A stretch of DNA of 6,172 bases from Rhodoferax sp. OV413 (GTDB taxonomy: Bacteria > Pseudomonadota > Gammaproteobacteria > Burkholderiales > Burkholderiaceae_C): positions 1 to 6,172 of the forward strand of contig CAMATS010000146.1 of assembly GCA_945861195.1 (NCBI GenBank), in the 5' to 3' direction. Below the pieces are notes generated by a model. That model was not told where the DNA came from and searched no databases. It worked only from the letters and a program-made list of their open reading frames with translations. Below are positions 1-6,172 of the stretch, piece after piece. Positions within the stretch are counted from its first letter, which is position 1; each line of letters starts with the position of its first letter. A program made the position numbers and the translations under genes.

Positions 1-1184
1 GCATGTAAGCCATAGCCGTGGCCAGGCGGCTTGGTACGGCCGTGATCAAGGCCCTGTCCGCGAGAAAAATGCAGCTGCACATCCGGACATGGCAGCCCCG
101 GTCGGCTGCGCACAAAGCCGCCGGACTCGGCAAAGTTTGAACAAAAATTCCCGCGTCTGCGCAGCGCATACCGATACCAATGAAGCAGCATCGACACAGC
201 GCCTGGCAGGGTTTGGCCAAACAGCGCCAGGTCAAAGCAGCGGCGCGTGAGCAGGCAGTCCAGATGGTCTTGCAGGTTTTGCCCGACTGCGGGCAGATTC
301 AGCTGCACTGCAATGCCCTGGGCTTGGAGTTGCGCTGCAGGCCCGATCCCTGAGAGCATCAGCAGTTGGGGGCTACCGAAGGCGCCGGCACACAAGCTCA
401 CCTCCCTTCGGCAGCCAATGGTTTGCAATTGCCCGCCCTGCAAAACCTCAACCCCGACCACGCGGCCCTGCGACAAATCCAAGCGCTGTACCTGAGCCTG
501 CTGCACCACATGCAGATTGCCTCGGCTGAGGGCCGGCGCAATGAAAGCACGCTGGGCATTCCAGCGCTCGCCGTTGAACTGCGTCACCTGATACCAACCC
601 ACACCCTCCTGTTCGTCGCCATTGAAATCAGGGTTGATTGCATAGCCGCACTGCACAGCGGCGTCCAGGAAATACTGGTCGAAGGAATTGTCTGAGCGGC
701 TGTTCGACACTTTGAGCGGCCCCTGCGTGCTGTGCCGGGGCCCGTCGCTGAAATAGGTGTTGCCCTCAGAGCGTTTGAAGTAGGGCAAGACATCGCTCCA
801 GGACCAACCCTGACAACCGGCAGCAGCCCATGCGTCATAGTCGCTGGCGTGGCCGCGTATGTACACCATGGCATTGATGGATGAACTACCGCCCATCACT
901 TTGCCCCGGGGTTGGTAGCCGCACCGGCCATTGAGGCCGGCCTGGGGCTCGGTTTCAAAGGCCCAATTCAAGCGCCGGGTTGGCACCGTGCCAATCAGGC
1001 CGATCGGCACCGTCACCCAGGCAGTTGCATCGCCAGGGCCGGCCTCCAGCAGGGCCACGGTCACGGCCGGGTCTTCGCTCAAGCGCGCAGCCAGTGTGCA
1101 GCCTGCTGTACCACCACCCACCACCAGGTAGTCGTAGGCTTGGCTTATGGGGTGGCTCACGGGGTGGCTCATGGGGTGACTCAT
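1..1184 (-). CDS. GMC-family FAD-dependent oxidoreductase (choline/alcohol dehydrogenase-like), C-terminus beyond the left edge
   Basis: Reading down from 1184 gives 394 open codons with no stop before the window edge. GMC proteins are usually about 530-560 residues, so roughly the last quarter is missing. The family oxidises alcohols, polyols or choline using non-covalent FAD. Seen: the dinucleotide-binding motif VVGGGTAGC at residues 21-29, with LLEAGP about 20 residues later (45-50); GMC signature 1 around residues 92-117 (PRGKVMGGSSSIN, then YIRGHASDYD); GMC signature 2 around 267-281 (GAFGSPQLLMLSGIG); and VGQNLQDHL at about 300-308. The C-terminal catalytic His region lies outside the window, so neither substrate nor activity can be judged. 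An in-frame TAA at 1194-1196 limits the start to ATG 1184 or ATG 1172. Both lie in a tandem repeat and neither has a clear Shine-Dalgarno. The gene is divergent from the hydratase at 1466. Family assignment is secure; the substrate is unknown. Confidence 0.93.
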   Translation of the reverse strand, partial: MSHPMSHPVSHPISQAYDYLVVGGGTAGCTLAARLSEDPAVTVALLEAGPGDATAWVTVPIGLIGTVPTRRLNWAFETEPQAGLNGRCGYQPRGKVMGGSSSINAMVYIRGHASDYDAWAAAGCQGWSWSDVLPYFKRSEGNTYFSDGPRHSTQGPLKVSNSRSDNSFDQYFLDAAVQCGYAINPDFNGDEQEGVGWYQVTQFNGERWNAQRAFIAPALSRGNLHVVQQAQVQRLDLSQGRVVGVEVLQGGQLQTIGCRREVSLCAGAFGSPQLLMLSGIGPAAQLQAQGIAVQLNLPAVGQNLQDHLDCLLTRRCFDLALFGQTLPGAVSMLLHWYRYALRRRGNFCSNFAESGGFVRSRPGLPCPDVQLHFSRGQGLDHGRTKPPGHGYGLH

Positions 1185-1192
1185 GGGGTGAC
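1141..1192. repeat. 12-bp tandem repeat spanning the start of the GMC oxidoreductase
   Basis: Four adjacent 12-base units (1141-1152, 1153-1164, 1165-1176, 1177-1188; plus-strand form tggctcatgggg with one or two changes per unit) are followed by a 4-base partial unit. On the minus strand each unit encodes a tetrapeptide of type M/V/I-Ser-His-Pro, giving the N-terminus MSHPMSHPVSHPIS. Because the unit is a multiple of three, gain or loss of a copy keeps the frame. Two units supply ATG, one GTG and one ATA, so copy changes would also alter the number of possible start codons. The FAD-binding fold begins just after the repeat, so the tetrapeptides are a non-domain extension. Confidence 0.9.
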
Positions 1193-1465
1193 GTTACGAA
1201 ATTCATTCCAGCGAGCAGGCCGCAGGCTGGGCTCGGGCACGGTAGTCGATCTCCGGGTTCAGGCCGGCAGCGGGTGCCAGGCCCAGTAAGGCGCACCGGG
1301 TAGTGCCCTGGCGCCTGCCAGCCTCGGGCGCGACCATGACGCCGTGGTCGAGGCAAAAAATACTGAAGCGCGGCGGCCGGGGCATGCAAACATGCGGATT
1401 ATTATGCGCTTGAGCCGGCAGCGGCTCTCTCCCGAACCATCTGCCCAGGAAAGGTTTAAGCCGCT
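1185..1465. other. Divergent intergenic spacer, no assigned gene
   Basis: This 281-base spacer separates the minus-strand GMC gene from the plus-strand hydratase and must hold both promoters. I could not place a convincing -35/-10 pair in either direction. The stretch 1382-1395 contains gcatgc and a second catgc separated by aaa, followed by an AT-richer patch (1394-1407) that is the likeliest promoter area for the hydratase. A 60-codon minus-strand open frame (1385-1203) ends 18 bases before the GMC start. It has no recognisable domain and no obvious ribosome site, so I do not call it a gene. Confidence 0.5.
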
Positions 1466-2263
1466 ATGACACCAACAGAACTTCTACACCACAGCGACAG
1501 CGGTGCGCTGTGGGGCAGCCCGCTTGCGGCCCCGGCCTTGGATGTGCCAAGCGCCTACCAGCTGGCGTTGGCCGTGCGGGCCTTGCGCCTTGGGCGCGGC
1601 GAGCAGCCACGGGGCTTCAAGATCGGCTTTACCAACCGCAGCATCTGGGCCCGCTATGACGTGTTTGGGCCAATTTGGGGCACGGTTTATGACAGCACCC
1701 TGCGCCACTGCGAGGGCCGAGGCGAGCTGTCACTGAGCCAGACCTGCCAGCCTAGGCTAGAGCCAGAGGCGGTTTTTGGGTTGGGCGCGACGCCGCCTGC
1801 GGCCGCCACGCTGGACGACTTGTTTGCCGCCATTGACTGGGTAGCGCCGGGCTTTGAGGTGGTGCAGTCACACATGAAAGACTGGAAGTTCAAGGCCGCT
1901 GCAACCGTGGCAGACGGTGGTCTGCATGGGCGCTTGCTGGTCGGGCGCCGGGTACCGGTGCGCGATATTGCAGCAAACGCGCAGCAATTCGATGCCCTGC
2001 TGGCGTCCTGCCAGGTCAGCCTGTCCAAGCATGGCCAGGCCGTCGAACAGGGCTGCGGCGCCAATGTGCTCGACAGCCCGCTGCGTGCCCTGCACTTTTT
2101 TTTGACCGAGTTGCGTCAGTGCCCCGGCGCGCCAGAGCTGCTGCCCGGCGATGTGGTCACCACCGGCACCTGGACCGATGCCTGGCCGGTGCAGGCTGGC
2201 GAGAGCTGGCGCGCCAGCTTTGGCGCGCCGCTGGGTTCGCTCGAGGTCGATTTCACTGCCTAA
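1466..2263 (+). CDS. 2-keto-4-pentenoate hydratase-like protein (FAH superfamily)
   Basis: This complete 265-residue protein has the usual length of the MhpD/DmpE/HpcG hydratase and 4-oxalocrotonate decarboxylase group. These enzymes add water to, or decarboxylate, 2-hydroxydienoates in the lower branch of aromatic meta-cleavage pathways, using a divalent metal in the cytoplasm. Seen: GFKIGFTN at residues 50-57; RLEPEAVFGL at 97-106, where Glu99 and Glu101 match the paired metal-ligand glutamates; Glu131 in PGFEVV as the likely third ligand; and the C-terminal substrate-loop motif VTTGTWTDAWPV at 231-242, close to the family GTLTDAWPV. The start is supported by an upstream AGGAAAGG (1447-1454), although its spacing to ATG is long at 11 bases. 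No ring-cleavage dioxygenase, semialdehyde dehydrogenase or aldolase lies nearby, so hydratase cannot be told from decarboxylase and the substrate is open. The gene converges on comM with 48 bases between stop codons. Confidence 0.88.
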   Translation: MTPTELLHHSDSGALWGSPLAAPALDVPSAYQLALAVRALRLGRGEQPRGFKIGFTNRSIWARYDVFGPIWGTVYDSTLRHCEGRGELSLSQTCQPRLEPEAVFGLGATPPAAATLDDLFAAIDWVAPGFEVVQSHMKDWKFKAAATVADGGLHGRLLVGRRVPVRDIAANAQQFDALLASCQVSLSKHGQAVEQGCGANVLDSPLRALHFFLTELRQCPGAPELLPGDVVTTGTWTDAWPVQAGESWRASFGAPLGSLEVDFTA

Positions 2264-2293
2264 TTTGGCACCGGCCAGAGGCCCTCAAGGCCC

Positions 2294-2312
2294 AGCCGGA
2301 TTGCGGCCGGCT
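2294..2312. terminator. Weak hairpin between the convergent hydratase and comM genes
   Basis: A 6-bp perfect stem (agccgg at 2294-2299 with ccggct at 2307-2312) encloses a 7-base loop in the 48-base gap between the two converging genes. It just touches the comM stop codon. Neither side is followed by a T-tract, so it does not look like a strong intrinsic terminator. Its position is the main argument for a termination role. Confidence 0.3.
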
Positions 2313-3853
2313 CAAGTCAGCCCGGTGCGCAGTGCCTGGCGGTATTGCAAAGCCTCCGCCAGGTGGGCGACTTGGGTGGTGTGGGCGCCGGCCAGGTCGG
2401 CAATGGTGCGAGCAACCTTCAAGGCGCGGTGGGTGCTGCGGGCGGACCAGCCCAAGCGGGTTGCAGCGCTGCTGAGAAATTTGGTGCCGGCCTCCTCAAG
2501 CAGCACATACTGGTCAATCTCCTGGCCTTGCAATGCCTGGTTAGCCTTGCCTTGACGGGCCATGGCCAGCGCGCGCGCCGTGGTGCACCGCTGGCGGATC
2601 TGGGCCGTGCTGTCGCCGCTGTGGCTTTGCAGCAGCTCGGCGGGTGCCATGGCGGGCACCTCAACATGCAAATCAATGCGGTCGAGCAGGGGGCCACTGA
2701 GCTTTCCCTGGTAGCGGCTGATCTGCTGCGGGCTGCAGCGGCAGGCTTTGTGGGTGGCGCCCAGGTAGCCGCAGGGGCAGGGGTTCATGGCGCCTATGAG
2801 CTGAAAGCGCGCTGGAAACTCGGCTCGCTGAGCCGCCCGCGAGATGGTGATGCTGCCGGTCTCCAGGGGCTCGCGCAGGGCTTCCAGTGCAGCCCTGGGA
2901 AATTCGGGCAACTCGTCCAAAAACAGCACGCCGTGGTGGGCCAGCGAAATCTCGCCCGGGCGGGGTGGCGAGCCACCGCCCACCAGGGCCACCGCACTGG
3001 CCGTGTGGTGCGGGCTGCCGGTCGGTCGCTGTCCCCAGCGGGCCAGGGAAAACCGGCCCGCCAGGCTGGCCACGACTGCGCTTTGCAAAGCCTCGTCGGT
3101 GCTCATGCCTGGCAGCAGGCCGGCAAAGCGCTGGGCCAGCATCGACTTGCCCGAGCCTGGCGGTCCGACCATCAAAAGACTGTGCCCACCGGCTGCCGCA
3201 ATTTCAAGCACCCGCTTGGGGCCGGCCTGCCCTTTGACATCAGCCAGATCGGGGTAGGCGGCCTGCAATGCTGGCTCAGCCTTCGTCACCCGGCACCAGC
3301 CCGGGGCAGGCTCCGTGGGGGCTACATCAACGGGCTGGGGCAAAAACTGCCGCACCACATCGAGCAAATGGCCGGCGCTGTAGACCTGGGCCTGCGGCAC
3401 CAAGGCCGCCTCTTGGGCGCTGCCCGGCGGCAGCACCAGCCGTGTGAGCACCTGCCCGGCATGCAGCGCCAGGCTCATGGCCAGCGCACCGCGCACCGGG
3501 CGCATGTCGCCAGACAACGAAAGCTCGCCAGCAAACTCGTGGCCGGCGAGCCGCGCCGGGTCGATCTGGCCGCTGGCCGCCAGAATACCCAGGGCGATCG
3601 GCAGATCAAAGCGACCCGAGTCCTTGGGCAAATCGGCTGGCGCCAGGTTCACCGTAATGCGCTTGTTGTTGGGAAACTCCAGCCCAGAGTTCTGAATGGC
3701 GCAGCGCACCCGCTCGCGGGCCTCTTTGACCTCGACATCGGCCAGCCCCACCAGCGTGAAGCTCGGCAGGCCATTGGCCAGGTGCACCTCGACCGTCACG
3801 GCGGCGGCATCCAGCCCGAGCAGGGCCCGGCTTTGCACCAAAGCAAGACTCAT
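2312..3853 (-). CDS. comM: YifB/ComM family Mg-chelatase-like AAA+ ATPase
   Basis: This complete 513-residue protein has the normal family length. ComM is a hexameric helicase-like ATPase that promotes branch migration during integration of DNA taken up in natural transformation; that role comes from studied homologues. Seen: an N-terminal ChlI/Lon-like domain, about residues 1-170 (ANGLPSFTLVGL at 26-37; APADLPKDSGRFDLPIALGI at 71-90); Walker A GPPGSGKS at 230-237; Walker B VLFLDELPEF at 309-318; the sensor segment IGAMNPCPCG at 353-362; and SGPLLDRIDLHVEVP at 386-400, containing the arginine-finger region. Cys359, Cys361, Cys371 and Cys373 form the CPC...CRC cluster common in this family. 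The usual RPFRxPHH segment reads RPTGSPHH here. The last 100 residues form the Mg-chelatase C-terminal helical domain. The start at 3853 has an SD (AGAGAGGAA) about 6 bases upstream. The gene is divergent from torF. Confidence 0.95.
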   Translation of the reverse strand: MSLALVQSRALLGLDAAAVTVEVHLANGLPSFTLVGLADVEVKEARERVRCAIQNSGLEFPNNKRITVNLAPADLPKDSGRFDLPIALGILAASGQIDPARLAGHEFAGELSLSGDMRPVRGALAMSLALHAGQVLTRLVLPPGSAQEAALVPQAQVYSAGHLLDVVRQFLPQPVDVAPTEPAPGWCRVTKAEPALQAAYPDLADVKGQAGPKRVLEIAAAGGHSLLMVGPPGSGKSMLAQRFAGLLPGMSTDEALQSAVVASLAGRFSLARWGQRPTGSPHHTASAVALVGGGSPPRPGEISLAHHGVLFLDELPEFPRAALEALREPLETGSITISRAAQRAEFPARFQLIGAMNPCPCGYLGATHKACRCSPQQISRYQGKLSGPLLDRIDLHVEVPAMAPAELLQSHSGDSTAQIRQRCTTARALAMARQGKANQALQGQEIDQYVLLEEAGTKFLSSAATRLGWSARSTHRALKVARTIADLAGAHTTQVAHLAEALQYRQALRTGLT

Positions 3854-3872
3854 GGTGTTCCTCTCTAAAACA

Positions 3873-3905
3873 GTGCATTTGAGCCGGCTGTGGGCTTAAA
3901 TGCAC
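3873..3905. repeat. Imperfect inverted repeat between comM and the NtrC site
   Basis: Arms 3873-3885 (gtgcatttgagcc) and 3893-3905 (ggcttaaatgcac) pair at 12 of 13 positions around a 7-base loop. The structure lies 20 bases upstream of the comM start, so it could form in the comM leader or serve as a DNA-binding dyad. Its right arm overlaps the first half of the NtrC-like site. No specific regulator is recognised. Confidence 0.5.
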
Positions 3906-3917
3906 CAACACGGTGCA
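3901..3917 (+). promoter_or_regulatory. NtrC-type enhancer site upstream of the left torF
   Basis: The 17-mer tgcaccaacacggtgca is a perfect 6-bp dyad with a 5-base centre. It matches the known NtrC operator pattern TGCACC-N5-GGTGCA. It lies about 100 bases upstream of the sigma54 -24 element, a normal enhancer distance. NtrC~P bound here would be expected to activate the torF promoter under nitrogen limitation; this is inferred from the motif match. Confidence 0.75.
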
Positions 3918-4009
3918 TATTTGATTTTGTACAGCCATGGTAACCCAGGCCAATAGATAACAACGGGTCAGGCGAGGGTCTGGTGAAGACCTGGCGCACC
4001 GGTCCTGCG

Positions 4010-4025
4010 TGGCATGGTCTGTGCG
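4010..4025 (+). promoter_or_regulatory. Sigma54 (-24/-12) promoter of the left torF
   Basis: The sequence tggcatggtctgtgcg fits the RpoN consensus TGGCACG-N4-TTGCA at TGGCA, at G7 and at the TGC of the -12 box. GG (4011-4012) and GC (4023-4024) have the required spacing. Predicted transcription starts near 4036, leaving a leader of about 26 bases. All 16 bases are identical in the right arm, although the surrounding spacer is about 10% diverged. Confidence 0.75.
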
Positions 4026-4061
4026 TAGTCATTTTGCTTTTTAACTTTTGAGAGTCAGACC

Positions 4062-4859
4062 ATGAACCTGTCTAAATCCCTAGCTTCAAGTGCCTTGGCC
4101 CTGGGCCTGCTTGCCAACACCGCAGCCCACAGTCAAAGCGCCGCCCCTGCGCCAGATTTCACGCTTGCCTACAACATTGGGGGCACCACGGACTACCGGT
4201 TTCGGGGTATTTCGCAGTCTTCCTTCAAGCCAGCGGTGCAGGGGGGCATAGATTTTTCCCATAAAAGCGGCGCCTACGCCGGTGTCTGGGCATCCAATGT
4301 CAACTGGATCAAAGACTACATCGGCGCAACCGACGGCTCCTTGGAAGTCGACTTTTTTGGCGGCTACAAGGGCGAGTTGGCCAAAGACCTGGGCTTTGAC
4401 CTGGGCGTGATTGCCTATGTTTATCCCTCGAACAACACCCCCACCAACGCGAACACCAACGAGATCTATGCCGCGCTGACTTATGGCCCGGTCACCGCCA
4501 AATACAGCCGCAGCCTGGGCAACTTTGTCGCCAATGCAAATAGCGCCGGCAGCCAATACCTGGAAGTCGCCGCCAGCTTTGATGTCGGCAATGGCTTCTC
4601 GATCACGCCACACCTGGGCCGCCAGACCATCCCGAACCAGACAGCCAGCGCAGGCGCTGCTGCGGCTGCGGCTGAGGCTGCCGTCGCCGGTGTTGCAACT
4701 GCAGCGGACGCCGATGCAGCGGGTTCGGCGGCTTTGGCTTCGGCAGCTGCGCTCGCGGGTGCGGTGGCGGTGGCGGGTGCGGCAGTTTGTGCCAAGGCGG
4801 CGGCGCCAAACAGCAGTCCTAAACCCAGGGCAAAGGATAAGAAAAGTTTTTTCATGTGA
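4062..4859 (+). CDS. torF: TorF-family putative porin, 3' end lost and fused to antisense amtB leader (broken copy)
   Basis: Codons 1-198 encode the same TorF-family (Gcw_chp) outer-membrane protein as the intact gene at 5245-6003, with only D109 for G and A159 for P. Seen: a signal peptide (lysine at residue 5, hydrophobic stretch about 8-21, likely cleavage near AHS-Q at 23-25), then alternating beta-strand sequence including TDYRFRGISQS at 43-53 and EVDFFGGYKGE at 95-105. From codon 199 (4657) the frame reads the complementary strand of the amtB leader, giving about 67 alanine-rich residues ending in FFM. The last 54 residues of the normal porin and its C-terminal aromatic (YSF) assembly signal are absent, so insertion by the BAM machinery is unlikely. 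An SD (gagag, 4050-4054) stands 7 bases before the ATG. This is probably a junction product, not a working gene. Confidence 0.85.
   Translation: MNLSKSLASSALALGLLANTAAHSQSAAPAPDFTLAYNIGGTTDYRFRGISQSSFKPAVQGGIDFSHKSGAYAGVWASNVNWIKDYIGATDGSLEVDFFGGYKGELAKDLGFDLGVIAYVYPSNNTPTNANTNEIYAALTYGPVTAKYSRSLGNFVANANSAGSQYLEVAASFDVGNGFSITPHLGRQTIPNQTASAGAAAAAAEAAVAGVATAADADAAGSAALASAAALAGAVAVAGAAVCAKAAAPNSSPKPRAKDKKSFFM
4481..4855 (-). pseudogene. amtB: Probable ammonium transporter amtB, only the leader (codons 1-66) present, then fused to antisense torF
   Basis: The start at 4855 follows glnK by 22 bases with GGAAG upstream. Residues 1-23 form a signal peptide (MKKLFLSFALGLGLLFG, cleavage after AALAQ or nearby), followed by an Ala/Pro/Thr/Glu low-complexity stretch to about residue 69. 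Betaproteobacterial AmtB proteins typically carry such a secreted, alanine-rich leader before the first transmembrane helix, and glnK-amtB is a conserved pair. At 4656/4657 the sequence switches to the reverse complement of torF, so residues from about 70 to the stop at 4481 are meaningless. No part of the 11-helix Amt channel is present. The identity rests on leader type and position after glnK; another exported protein is possible but less likely. Confidence 0.72.
4651..4662. other. Inversion/fusion junction
   Basis: Left of this point (up to 4656) the plus strand is torF; right of it the minus strand is amtB leader. The matching point in the right arm is 5409. The bases at the switch (agcgcaggcg) also read as plausible amtB codons on the minus strand (Ala-Pro-Ala at codons 67-69), so a microhomology of several bases may be shared by both parents. 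Its true extent cannot be seen without an intact amtB. Confidence 0.85.
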
Positions 4860-4877
4860 AGTCTTCCAGTTTGAATT

Positions 4878-6003
<1,126 letters not shown>

Positions 6004-6039
6004 GGGGCGACTCTCAAAAGTTAAAAAGCAAAATGGTTA

Positions 6040-6055
6040 CGCACAGACCATGCCA
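6040..6055 (-). promoter_or_regulatory. Sigma54 (-24/-12) promoter of torF-glnK-amtB
   Basis: The minus strand reads TGGCATGGTCTGTGCG, identical to the element before the left torF copy, with GG and GC dinucleotides at RpoN spacing. It lies 36 bases upstream of the torF start. As the first promoter of an operon holding PII and an ammonium transporter, RpoN/NtrC control is the expected wiring. Confidence 0.78.
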
Positions 6056-6147
6056 CGCAGGACCGGTGCGCCAGGCCCTCACCAGACCCTCGTCTGGGCC
6101 GCTGTGAGCTACTGGCTTGGGTTACCATGGTTGTACAAAATAAAATA

Positions 6148-6164
6148 TGCACCGTGTTGGTGCG
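6148..6164 (-). promoter_or_regulatory. NtrC-type enhancer site, one half-site changed by one base
   Basis: The minus strand reads CGCACCAACACGGTGCA. It differs from the perfect dyad of the left arm only in the first base (C for T), leaving 5 of 6 symmetric pairs. Its spacing to the sigma54 element is the same as in the left copy, about 100 bases. Binding is probably retained but perhaps weaker. Confidence 0.65.
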
Positions 6165-6172
6165 TTTAAGCC

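Larger units (their letters stand above)
3893..4656 (+). repeat. Left arm of the large inverted repeat (torF control region plus torF codons 1-198)
   Basis: Every position x in this arm pairs with 10065-x on the opposite strand of the right arm, with no gaps. I count about 38 substitutions in 764 bases (about 95% identity): about 18 in the 169 bases upstream of torF and 20 in the 595 coding bases. Identity stops abruptly after caggcg at 4656. The true left limit is unknown because the right arm runs to the window edge. Confidence 0.95.

Noticed and set aside
353..373. Possible second small gene near 247-695 on the plus strand
   Set aside because: These frames are antisense of the GMC oxidoreductase, whose two family signatures are clear on the minus strand.
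1141..1192. Short CRISPR-like repeat cluster
   Set aside because: The units are directly adjacent 12-mers with no spacers and are coding.
1203..1385. 60-codon minus-strand open frame just upstream of the GMC gene
   Set aside because: It has no recognisable domain or good ribosome site, and a second frame is also open across the same bases; treated as spacer.
2096..2103. Run of eight T in the hydratase as a programmed slippage site or frameshift
   Set aside because: The frame continues intact through His-Phe-Phe-Leu to family C-terminal motifs, so no frameshift is needed.
2345..3868. 507-codon plus-strand open frame
   Set aside because: It is the antisense shadow of comM in high-GC DNA; the minus-strand frame carries Walker A/B and full family motifs.

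Overview
The window is GC-rich with proteobacterial gene content: a ComM-type ATPase, a PII protein with uridylylatable Tyr51, a TorF-family porin, and sigma54/NtrC-type sites. Protein style and the gene order comM | torF-glnK-amtB suggest a betaproteobacterium, probably Burkholderiales (Comamonadaceae-like). This placement comes from family knowledge and was not tested by a search.

Layout. Positions 1-1184 (minus) hold the N-terminal 394 codons of a GMC-family FAD oxidoreductase that runs off the left edge. Its start codon lies inside a 12-bp tandem repeat. A 280-base divergent spacer leads to a complete 2-keto-4-pentenoate hydratase-like gene (1466-2263, plus). This converges on comM (2312-3853, minus), a complete Mg-chelatase-like AAA+ ATPase linked to natural transformation. 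From 3893 to the right edge the window is dominated by one structure. Two inverted arms of 764 bases (3893-4656 and 5409-6172) each carry the NtrC/sigma54 control region and the first 198 codons of a TorF-family outer-membrane porin. They flank a 752-base centre holding the end of the intact torF, glnK (PII) and the first 66 codons of a probable amtB, all on the minus strand.

Function. Read from the right edge, torF-glnK-amtB is a compact operon with gaps of 28 and 22 bases. It sits behind a sigma54 -24/-12 element and an upstream NtrC-like palindrome, which is the expected arrangement for nitrogen-starvation control of PII and ammonium transport. Here the porin is the first gene of that operon. 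The left torF copy has the same control region but is cut at codon 198 and runs into the antisense of the amtB leader, so the same junction breaks both torF (left) and amtB.

The arms differ at about 38 of 764 positions with no gaps. In the coding part 18 of 20 changes are silent, and the non-coding part is about three times more diverged. Both copies therefore evolved under selection before they were joined. The most economical reading is a head-to-head join of two allelic loci from related strains (a chimeric assembly or amplification product). A genuine recent inverted duplication cannot be excluded from the sequence alone. I see no RNA gene, CRISPR array, transposase or other mobile element, and no clear previously undescribed system. 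The most biologically interesting point is the porin placed under apparent nitrogen control with glnK-amtB.
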